NCBI RefSeq assembly: GCF_902459465.1
Contig: NC_047064.1
Span: 10,318,476-10,382,475 of the forward strand
From: Asterias rubens
Taxonomy: Eukaryota; Echinodermata; Asteroidea; Forcipulatida; Asteriidae
Direction: 5' to 3'
Length of the DNA stretch: 64,000 nt
The notes beneath the pieces were generated by a model, which ran no database searches, had not been told where the DNA came from, and saw only the letters and a program-made list of their open reading frames with translations. Shown piece by piece: positions 13,101 to 25,100 of the stretch. Position numbers and translations under genes: made by a program. Position 1 is the stretch's first letter. Every line of letters starts with the position of its first letter.

Positions 13101-16100
13101 TAGTATAAAACATTGCGAGAAACAGCTCCCTCAGAAGTAAAGTAGTTTTCGAGAAAGAAATAATTTTCCACTAAAATATTTTAATTTGATTTTGAGACCT
13201 CAAGTATTAGATTTTGTGGTCCTGGGCTCAAGCATCTGAAAGCACACGGGAATGGGTTTTTTCTTCCATTATTATCTCGCAACTTCGACTACCAATTTAG
13301 TTCAAATTTCTACAGGTTTTTTATCTTGTGCATATGTTGAGATACACCGATTGAAAAGAATGGTATTTGACAACTACCTATAGTGTCCAGTGTCTTTAAA
13401 GCCATTGTACACTTTCGGAACAAAACAAAAAATTTAAAGTATTATCTCCCTAACTCCGATGACCAATTGAGCCTAAATTTTCACAGGTTTGATATTTTAT
13501 ATATAAGTTGTGATACACGATATGTGGGCCTTTGGACAATACTGTTTACTGAAGGTGTCCAATTGCTTTAAAGGCAAGAGAATAATGAAAGAAAAACGCC
13601 CTTGTTGCACAAATTTGTGTATTTTCAGATGCCTAATAAAAGGCTTGAGGCATTAAAAGTCTTTTAATTTACCTCAACGTCTCGGTAAAACTATCAAGTC
13701 CAGGCCTCGGCACGGGTTGAAAACTAGTTCAAAACCTCTTCACCACACAGTGATTCCCTTAATCAAACATACTTACCAGCTTGCTGACTAAGCTCTGCTC
13801 CTCATCACTTTGGATCGACACCAGGTAAGCACCTTTGGACCTACATGCGTTCTCTGCTTCATTCCAGGTGGCACGTCTGGGAGAGACGAGCGCCATACTA
13901 GGAAGGTAGCAAAAGTTGCCCTCAGCTACTAGTTGATTCTCTGTGTCACCGACGCATTGTGTTGCTGTATTGGAGACATGGATTTATAGGACATGGATTA
14001 TAAGTACGACCCAGGGTGTAAATTAAGAAAATAATAATATTGGTCACTTATACTGCACCGGTATCCATCTTTGAGATGCTCATGACGCAGCGACACAATT
14101 CAATACAAATCCAATAAAACTTTATTGTCCCTGCATTGGAAATTCCTTTTTGGATTTGTTTTGCTCGAAAAACATATGCCAACATGGGTAGTACGTGTGT
14201 ACACTTTGTCCTAGGTTGGACACATAACTCTTTGATTGCGAAATAAGATCTTATGCGCATTTAACATAACTGAATACGGTTACTGTATCTGTATCCTTAT
14301 CAATAAGAAACCTCTCTAATAATCACTAGTTCTTATATAGTGCATTTTACAATAACGTATCAATGGGCTTTTTATTAGTGCCGTGGGCCCAATTTCATGG
14401 CTCTGCTTACCGCCGAATTCTGCGCTTACGATCACAAATCCCCGCTTACGTGCAAGCGCCGAATTTCTGCGCTAGCCTTGTAAATGTAGAGTGCCTAGTA
14501 GCCCGGAGTAAGCACGCGCAGACGCCAAAATTCGGAGCTAACCCGTGAAATACACTTGCCGTAAGCACAGAATTCCCTGCTTCCGTAAGCGCCGATTCTG
14601 TGCTTACGGTAAGCAAAACCATGAAATTGGGCCCTGGTTATTGGGCCAATGTCGACACTCCTTAAATTTTTCTCAGCTCCCTGGGGAGTATACAGTCCAG
14701 CCCTGTAGTGTCATGTCATTCCAAAGGCTTTTTTTAAACACAACATCACTGACATGCAATATGAAATTGCAAGAAAAAGGAAATGGCCGATCTCAATTAA
14801 CTGTTGTACAATGTTTTCCAGTTTTCTAAGGCACTGTTTGAAAAGTGAAAAATGGAAATCAACTGATCAGTTGAAAAGTTGCATGCATATGAGCCTCTAC
14901 CCTTGCAATTACCAGTTTATCACCCTGGGTGAAGAGACGCATTTATAGTAATTTACTTCAAAAGGCACCCGTCACAAATCAACAACAGTAAATATATCAC
15001 TTTGGTTGGTAACATTTTACTCATGAATTAGCTCAATACAGTTCATTTTATTTTGCAGTTTGAGTTAAATTTATTCAATCATGAAATAAAACTAAAAAAG
15101 CGTTTCAAATAAAAATACTTACATTTGTAACCTCCCCCAGATTCTGAAACAAAGGAACAAAATTGGAAGAACAAAATTGTAAAAACACTGCAACTTAAAT
15201 TTTGACACTGCTAGCAAACCATGTAACAGAGATAACTACTTCACAGCGGTATTTTGAAGCAAAACATTCATGCTCACCCTAGATAATATTTTTTTCAGAA
15301 CTTTAGAGTAATCATTTTCCATATTTCCTTGAGAACAAATCCCAGTGCTAATTATTAGATTACCTTTGTTGTCATTATTATTTTGTTTGTACATAAGTAC
15401 ATATCGCTTTGAAACAACTCTTGCAAGTATCTTTTATTATCAAATATTATTTAAAAGTTAATAACAACATAATCAAGCATAGTGCCAAATGAGACAAAAT
15501 AAAAACCAAACACAAAATATAAAAATACGTCAACAAAAACTGATTAATACAAAGCCATCACATGTTTTTTTCACAGGGACCCAAAACAGGGAATTGCAAA
15601 AAATAACCTTACTCACGTTTTCTCAGTTTACAAGCATACTGATACTTAGTATAGCATACATCATCTTTCCACGCTCCCCCAGAGGCCGTGGACATAGCGG
15701 TGCAGAATTCCAGAGCGCCCTCTCTGTTCCCGTCTGGCTCTCCTTTGGTCCACAAGGCGTAATTGTACACGGATTCATCAACCCAACCAAACGTTCCTGA
15801 AAGGCAAAGAAGACAATATCAAAAATAATATTACAGGCATTTGTATAGCACACTAACTAACCAAGGAAAGTACCACAGCGATCTCCACGCAATTAAAAAC
15901 AAGCAAAGATAAATAGACAGATTTAAACAAATCAACTGAACAAGTGACCTTTTAGAGAATAGACCGATCGGGTTTACATGAGCCTCTCAAATGCCATTCT
16001 GCACAAGTCTGTCGCGCGCGCCAAGCATACACGCATGCATGACAGACTTAATTTGTTTGCCTTTTGGTGGCGCAAAAGGGGTTGTGATTGGTCCATACGC

Positions 16101-19100
16101 AATGGGGCTGAGCTCAATGGATCGGTCTAATCTTAAAGATTGCTAGTGAGCTAGAGTGGCGGATGCTGTATGGAAAAATGTTCAGGAGATAGGGGGCAGC
16201 AGCATGGAAGCTTTTTTCCCCAAGTAGTGGCGCATGTTTTTGGAATAGACCCTGAACTTGGGAGACTAGTGAAAAAAAAAACATTTGTGAATGAGAATAA
16301 AAGATTAGTGACTCGTTCTTAAATGGCTGTTTAAAACTTACATGGTCGGGCCTTCATCACACGGCCATGACCCTACCTGTTTTTAACAGCCGTTTAAGAA
16401 CTTGTTGCCGCTCTTTTATTCCCTTTATGAATTACCCCAATCCCCTGCTGTATTCTGCTGTCTCGTCAGCCCAATCCACATGTAGTTGTCAGTTCCTGAT
16501 GGATGTCTAGAGTTTGAATAAACAAACTGATTCTCCGATACTGAAGAGATGCTCACAAGGGAAGCACCATGTTCTTGCATACAACTGAGGAGTTAATAAA
16601 AACAATTTTTTTTAAAATTCCACACATAAGAGAATAGAGAAATACACATACGTTAACTTAAGCCCGGTGCATACTTCCTGCGAATGCTGATGAGAAGCGA
16701 ATTTTTACGTCACAAGTTCACAGCGAATATTCGCAACAGTTGACTTGAGCTCACCTCCTGCGAAAACAGCCATATGACGTCAAAATTTGTAACCAATTGC
16801 CTTCACAGGAAGTATGAACCGGGCCTAAAATCGCAACCTGTGACAACACAAAGTGACCTAAGCAAGAAAAGCCCGGCCAAAACATAACACATGCCCTGCC
16901 AATATTGTGCTCTCATTGGCTGAAACATCTAATTTGTGACCAATCAAATCACTTTCCCCACTAAGCAATGCTGATTGGTTGCTGGCCCGGTCCTGCATCC
17001 ACCAAACCAATATAAATATAAAATTTTTAGTAATGAATGAAAGGGTGCCTCATATGTGAATTAAGTCACTGTATATATGATTTGAAGTCTCCCGAACAAC
17101 TGATAAATCTACTCCGCGGTAGTAGAATACAGAAAGACAGTTCTCTAACAACAAACTCTACTTGGCAAGTTAATCACTGTAGCTAGCAAGCCTGAGGGAA
17201 ACTGTAAACGGTGCTTGCTATGTGAACCAAGCAGACTGAGCAACTAAGGAGCATCACTTTATATATTCTAGAACTACATTTTTTAATCATTAAAGTTACT
17301 AAAGAATTGCTAAAGTGGATTTCACTTCTGCTTAGTGTCTTTGAACCCTCTGCTTCTGGCTGAAACCAAAGTCACAATTAGCTTGTGATGGGTTTGCGAG
17401 TTGTTTGCGACGGGTTTCTAGGCATTTTCTGCATGGGTCCCGCTGGACTTATTGCGGCTGTCAGGTGATTTAGGGGAATAAGACGGGCATCAATTTACTT
17501 TCTAAACTTGATGCAGCAATTCGCATCACAAAGTGATTGCCAATAAATGGAATGATGCCTGGCCGATGTGAAAATTTGGTCATCGAAATTGCAAGAGAAA
17601 AATGAACCTAAAAAACACCCTTGTGGCACAAAATAATTTGTGTGCTTTCTTTTATTATTTCAGTGAGAATTTACCTCTTTCTCAAAAACTACGTTACTGT
17701 AGTGTCCAGAGTGTGCTGTTTCTCACAATGTTTTATACTATCAACACCTCTTCAATGCTTGTTACCAAGTAATTTTATGCTTATACAACTATTTTGAGTT
17801 ATTTCCTATAGTGGCTTGTGCCTTTAAACCATTGAGTTATAGATAAGAACTGGAGGGCGCACTGGCCTTTATGCGCTACCCGTCATGCGCACAGACAGCC
17901 ATTTTGTAAGTTGACAAAACAGGCATCGCACAGCGTGTGTTTGTATGGCCATTTTGTAAGTTGACAAAACAGAATGGCGTATAGCATTCAATAAACACAA
18001 ACTCCAACGTGTGTTTCAAATTCAACGCGCGTACATAATGGCGCGCGCGTCTCCTTGCAGTGCCGTCGCGTTTGTGGAAGAAGCATCACCAGTGCGCCCT
18101 CTAGTTCTTATATATAACTCTATGCTTTAAACTTACTTGAAGTTGGCTTCACCCCACTGGGCTTCAGTACTGGGGAATAAGTAACAGTAGGAGCCAAAGG
18201 ATACCCAACTAGCATCAGTAGGACATGGGGTATCAATGTCAGGGGGTGAAGTTGGAACTAGAAGATCTACAAGAATAACGGTGGAAAACAAAAGTGACAT
18301 GTTGACAGTATTCATGAGTTGCTCGAGTACACACCCCCAACCTAAGACCCCCTTCAATATTGTACCTTTATTTTGTTCTGCAAATCTCAGGAACTCTTTC
18401 ATTATTTCCTTCTTTTTTTTGTTGCTTTATTTTGAAGTTCGTTGTTTTGATTGCTTGAGTGTTGAGGTGTCTGTTTTTTGTTTGGTTTATTTATTTATTT
18501 ATTTTTCATTTATTTATTTATCATTATTACTTTTTTTTCTATTTGAGAGGGAGGGGGGGTACTTCTGCGTTAAAGTATGGGAACATTAAGAGTGGATGTC
18601 GTCTGCTACATATCAACCATGGTACAGCAGTTCAATTAGCTTCCCTGGGTCGACCCCGATGTGGCGTATTTAATTTTTTCCAGGACGAACGTGGGCACAT
18701 AATTACCCCACAATCGTCCTGGAGAAGAAAAAAAATACGCCACATCGGGGTCGACCCGCAGGGAAGCTTATCGAACGCACCCAGTATCAGACCATGACTA
18801 TTCCTAGTTGCGAGATAATAGTGAAAAAAAAAAAAAACTTGCTGTCAGATTCTTGATTTCAAGACCTCAAATTCTAAATCACATTCGTTGAAAATAACGT
18901 CTTTTTTAAAAACTGCATTACTTCAGAAGGAGCCGTTTCTCACAAAGTTTTATACTATAGACAGCTCTCCATTGCTTGTTACCAAGAAAGGTTTTGTGCT
19001 AATGATTATTTTGAGTAATTACCAATAGTGTCAGAACACTACTCCAAGAGAGACATTCACATTGGGTTACCCCACAAACCTCTCTAATCATTCTTCAACC

Positions 19101-22100
19101 ATGCAAAGTTTCAAATCCGACTTAACGATTTACTTATCGATGTGCTAACTTACGTGGGAAGTCATATCTGCAAACATACGCTGACTTGTCAAGGCAGGTG
19201 GTTTCATCCCAAAAGCCCTCTTTGTTTTCCTTGACGCATCCTTCTCCCGACCCGCCACTGGGCTCATCAGGGCCCCAGTTGGTGTACACTACTGGGTAGC
19301 CACTTTGCCATTCGAAAGCACCCTAGAAAGATTACAGCATTATTATTACGTTAAAGTAATGGAATAGAAGAGTGGCGACAAGGTTTTAAAATGTAGTTAA
19401 AACCAGCAGGGTCACAGCCGGATTAAGCCCAAGTCGCACAGGCCCCATTAACAAGAACAATAATGATAAAGATGCAGCCCCGCGATTGGTTAAACTGCTC
19501 CACGCAGAATACGCCCACGCTTATTCAACCAATCAAGGGTGGCATTTTTTTTGTTCTCGTTTTCGTTCTCGTTATCCGGGGCCAGTGTGTGGCTGGGCCT
19601 TTACCTTTATCCTAGCCTCATTTGGGTCCAACCCACTTTGTATATTTGGCCCGAGCACTAGGCTGCGCCGAGTAAATCAGTCTCGTACCAACCAGTTGTA
19701 ACAATTGATAGTAATGCTGTTGTGAAGGGAGCCAGACAAGGCCTGTTTTGTTTTAGATACTTTGAAAAGTTAGCTCTCAAAAATCATTTGATTTCCCAAA
19801 ATTGCATATGACGCTCAACATATGCGCGCAGACTAATAGGTTTTATATACAGTACAGTATGTATTGCTGCTTTATGCGTAAATTTGCGGGCACATAGGCT
19901 TGCACACCGGGTATATGCTTAAATACTCCTCACCCTGTGAATATTGCACATTTAAAAATGGCCATGAGGTATCCTCTTAACCAAACATCCAATAAATCTA
20001 CTCAGCGGTAGTAGAATAAAGAAAGTTATCTTATGAACAAACTCTACCTGTTAAGTAGATACACACATGGTGTTACCACAAACCACAAAATATATTGATA
20101 CCTCACCATGCTATGCCTCAAATCATATATATCTAGCTGTGTATGGTTATCGAACACCTAAAAATCTTCATGTAAAAACTACACCCACACACTAAAAATT
20201 TATTTGCAAAGTCACTTACCTCTGATCCTTTCTTGAAACCAATCCATGCAGAGTCAACATTCTTAGCATACATTATGACGTTCAACAACGCGGAGTCATA
20301 TCCATCGACGAGGGTCGCTAGGCTCACATCCAAATCTGATGAACCAGCATATTTGTTACACTCTAACTGCGCTTCGTCGAATGTCTTGGAATCCAAATCC
20401 GTCTCTCCGAACACACCGAAGCACGACGTCCCGTACGCCGCAAAGTTAGTCAGGCACTGCACACCTGGTTGGGGATAGTTGGTGTCTGAATCCGGATCTT
20501 AAAAGATGACGAAAAAGACGGAAAATAACGTATTGGCAGCAGTAGAAGTCCAACGGCTTAACGTCCAATCGGAAAGATGAAGCAAAGTTGAAGTGTCTTG
20601 CTTAAGGACTCAAGTGTCACGGCTGGGGATTAGTAGCCACTATTATTATTATTAACTAGACCTACCTAGAGGCATACTGCAGATGAACAAGTGGGATTCT
20701 GAGCAGGGCACATCATACCAGCGACCAGGTAACTGATAGTTGCTATTATCCAAGACTACACAAAATTCCTTGTTTGTCTGGAGAGGCAAAAGAAAAACGG
20801 TAACCAGCAAATCCAATAACACTTCAAACATAAGAACTTCATTTTGCAAAGGTCGTGGGTTCAAATCCCACCCGAGTAATATGCCAGTGGTTTTGTTTCA
20901 CTCCCCAAGACAGATACAATAAAAAGTCAGCCTAGAGAGTCACTGTATTTCCATCAAGAATGGCAAATCCATCCACGTTTAAGGATGTGACAGTAGAGGT
21001 ACCTACTACATAATCCCTGGCCTAAACATTCACAAATTGACACCACAGAAGGCGTTTTTGGCGACATAACTGTTTTGATTTTCAACCCACTTTTTTTCAA
21101 AATTAAAATGAGAAATTTAAAGAAAAAAATGTTATATTACCAGGTAAACGTTGCCATCAGGTTCGTTAACGGCCCATCGCTGGTACGAATAAATCTCTCC
21201 ATTTGGATACTGGAATGAGGGATTTTCCGGCGTTTTACGAAGACCGATGTAAACATCCCCACTGACGCCTTTCATCAAGCTCACGATAACAGCTGTATTG
21301 AAAGTTATTGGAGAAAGGAAACTTTTTCAGGGGTGAGAGTCATTCCTAATGAAAAAGTCTGAAACTTGGATAAAAATTCAAAGATAAGTTGGAATGATAC
21401 CATTTCTACCGTTTGGTAACCCCTGGGGTTATAGATTCCAGGAGCTTTTGGAAACAGTATCCAAGGCACCAGAAAAGTAGACAAATGAGCAGGATTTCTT
21501 TATTTGTGTAAACAAATGTTGTCTGATTTTCTTCACCAGGCAGACATAAGAAGTCTGAATTCAGCCAAAAGACTGAACAATCTCATCCCTGCTTTTTATG
21601 CATGTCAATATTGTAAATGAAAAACATTGGGAAAAAAAACATAAACTCTTCGGCACTTCTCGTACTAGGAACCTTCCTCAATTGAAGAAACAAAAACCAA
21701 TTTGAGTTTATTTAAGATCCTTGCTGCCTCAATACTCCAAAGTCAACCAATATGAGTTTATGTTGGATCACTCACTTCAAAATCAACCAATATGAGTTTT
21801 AATCTTCCAGTACGCGCTAATCCTCCAATCAGATGCTCGAATCGGAGTGTGATATCAGATGATAACCTACTCCCAGTTTTCATATTACACTCAGATCTAG
21901 CGTATTGTGAGTGTGAATGTATCACGCTCAGCATACGATCTGTGCAAAATTTACATTCTAAACTTTGAGCGTGCAAAACCCCAAAACAAAAACATAACCT
22001 TACCTTTATTGACTTAATGAGGCTGGAGGATAAATTCATTACCACACTCGCGCTCGTTGAACACGGAAAAAATATAGCGCGCCTGCGTCCCGTCGAGTTG

Positions 22101-25100
22101 GGTACGGGACGCAGAAGCGCTATATTTTTCCGTGTTCCATCCATTGCTAGTATGATAACTTATAATGTTGGATCAGTGATGTTGCTCAGCACTCCTAGCA
22201 ATTTACATTGTGCATCCCAGTATGATGTACTGCCTCAATCCTCCTGCAACACCGAGCAAATATCTGACAAAGTCTTACCTTGTGTGATGTAGTCATTAAC
22301 CACTGCAAGTGTAGCTCTGGCATCATTAGCCTTACACTGTGCATTAGCCGCTGTCCATACTGCAGGGGTATCCGTAACAAGCTGGAAACACTTGTCTCCG
22401 ATGTGGTACCATGTCGCAGGACAGCCTAAACAGCAGCAACAAAAATTTAGGTTAACTTTTTAAGAGTTTTGATACCTTTTGTGGACAAAGTTTTTGACAA
22501 TGACATGAATATCTACTCACTGTGGATGAAGATGTATGTAATATAATATACCTACTATAAGAAGCTTCAGCTTCATTAGTCTTCAAGTTTTTGAGGAAGA
22601 GTGAAAGACACATAGCAATGCTTTTCAGGAGACTCACGTAAATCCGGAAATAATTTGTGTGCATTTGTTTACTCATTTCTCAAAAACTTTGACACCTCTG
22701 CAACTCATGTTTTAAGGGAAGCTTTCTAACATCATTATCTTTAAATCTGTGCGGGTTTGTGTTTTGTGTCGTACAAAAAGTACCCAAACCTTTTCATTCA
22801 AACACAGACAAGTTCCAAGGCAAGACTACCAAGCCTCTCACAGGCACATTTTATGAAAGTATTTGCATGGTGGAAATACAATAAACAGAGATGCAACCAG
22901 GTGTTGAAAAAAAAATCTGAAATATTTTGTGGTGACGTTTTGGACACTTAAACCACCCCCACCTCGCAGACCTGCCAACATTGGTATCCCAGAAATAGGG
23001 ACAAACCTGGACAGATTTTTTTTTTTGTCAGGGAGGTGAACATACGGAAACTGTTTACTTTACCATTTTGGGGGTCAAACAATCGTTGGGTCGCAAACAT
23101 TTTTTCATTTTGGGTCTTGATGATACTTTTTTCGTCAACAACCATCTTTATGGGTCTGTGATTTGAGGATTGGTTGTATTAAAAACTTCTTTTGCAATAA
23201 ATAGTTTGCGGTTTAAGGATCGGTCAGCAACGCACATTGGGAAAGCATATAGAAAGGTTTGCGGTAACACCATGTAATGATAATCTCTAAATGAGTTGGG
23301 GTGGTTCTCAGCTTTCTCCGGAAGACGATCAGAGTATACTGATCGAAACGTCGAGTTTAAACCAACAGGTCTTTTCAGGACCACCCCAACTCATTACAAG
23401 GTGTTACCGCAAACTTTTCTATTGTGAGATGAGTTAACACTTTTTTTGTAAGTGCATGGAAGTGAATCCAGAGTTCTTTAACAGACTTCTGTAAAATAAT
23501 AAAACAAACTACTGTATACATATTTCATATAATTACTTGAAATTAAATTTAAGACAAATTGTAGAAACCAAGAGTTGCAAATCTTACCTAAACCAAGTAC
23601 AGATGGAACTGCGAAACAAAAAACAAACAAAACATGAGATTAGTATGATTTTTTTTTTTAAAGTAGAGACATAGATTGATTTTTGTCAAGCTATGCTATA
23701 AATCACAATTATAAAGAGTTATACAACAGTAACAAAAACACTGTGAAAGTTTCAACTGATAATAGTGAATAGGCCAATATGCTGAAGAAAAAAAAATTAT
23801 TTTTCAAAAATATATATCATTGGACACGTTCATGATGTACAAAAATTCAAATGTCACAAAATAATTGTAAACAACTGAACATAGCAAGTTACTGGTTCTA
23901 CCCTTTTTGTTTGCAACTCTGTCTGTTTTAACTGAACTAGCTAGCTGCGGTGTGGGGCAAGCATACTCCTAGAACTATTTCGGTTTCGTTCAGCTATCGG
24001 CTTATGGGATGGGAGACGATATACATAGCCGGACGAAACCTAAACAGTTCTAGGAGTAAGTAGGGCAAGCAGAAGGGGTGGTACTTTTTACTTGTTGAAT
24101 ACCGGACACTTCGTCACCTCGCAAACTCAGCACTGGCAAACTCGGCACCTTGCAAACTCCGGACCCACTCTGCACCAATAATGTCAAATGTCAGACAACT
24201 TGTCTGTCGGACAACTTGACCATTCCAACAACTCAACGGTTGAGACGGCTTGACTTGCGACAACTCGACTTTGTTTTTTGAGATAAACTCAACGGATGCA
24301 TGGTCAAGACAAGTTGACGGTTGAACAGTTGATCTCCGTTACTGACAATGTCACTCGTGTAAACATGTCAGTGACATTTTTACATGAGTTTCCTAACCCT
24401 TACCCGAAAATCTCGGCGGCCCAGTTGCTGGGACGTCTGGGTTTCAGACAAGTTTATACGGATCGCAAAATTTAAACCCCCCCCCCCCCCACCCCTGCGG
24501 GGGTCTTTCGGTGAAGTGAACAGTTGACACCCGCTTTATAAACAAAAATGAACGAATTGTTTTCTTGAGCTTTTTTCCCTCTTTGTAGATTAAACAATTT
24601 CGTAGCATCCTTTTGTTACTGCTTTACTTTTCAGTTCAGAGAAAAGAAAAGTATACAAAATGCGCCGTACTCCTAGAACTGAAAGGTTCGTTCGGCATTC
24701 GTCTACGATCACCACGTGGAGACGATAATTATAGCCGAACGAGTAGCCCTACACGGTGGAAAAAGAGTGGACATGATGACTTGTTTCCTATTGATAGAGC
24801 AAAGCGGGTTGACATTTTTGGTTTTCCAATTTTGGCAATTACCCAAAGACTCAAATTCACGTTTTTAAAGGCACCGGATGTGGGTCAAAGACCACTCGTA
24901 TGCTCACATATAGTTATCCAAGCAATCCCCAATACTAATGCGTAAAATAAATGACAAAATGGGCTCCCCAATAGTCATCGAATTTGCAAGAGAATTATAA
25001 AAGAGAAAAACACAATCTTTTTTGCACAAGTTTGTGTGCTTTCAGATGCATGAGAAAGGCTTCATCTGCCCTGAAGTTTATCTCGGATTAAAAAAAAGTG

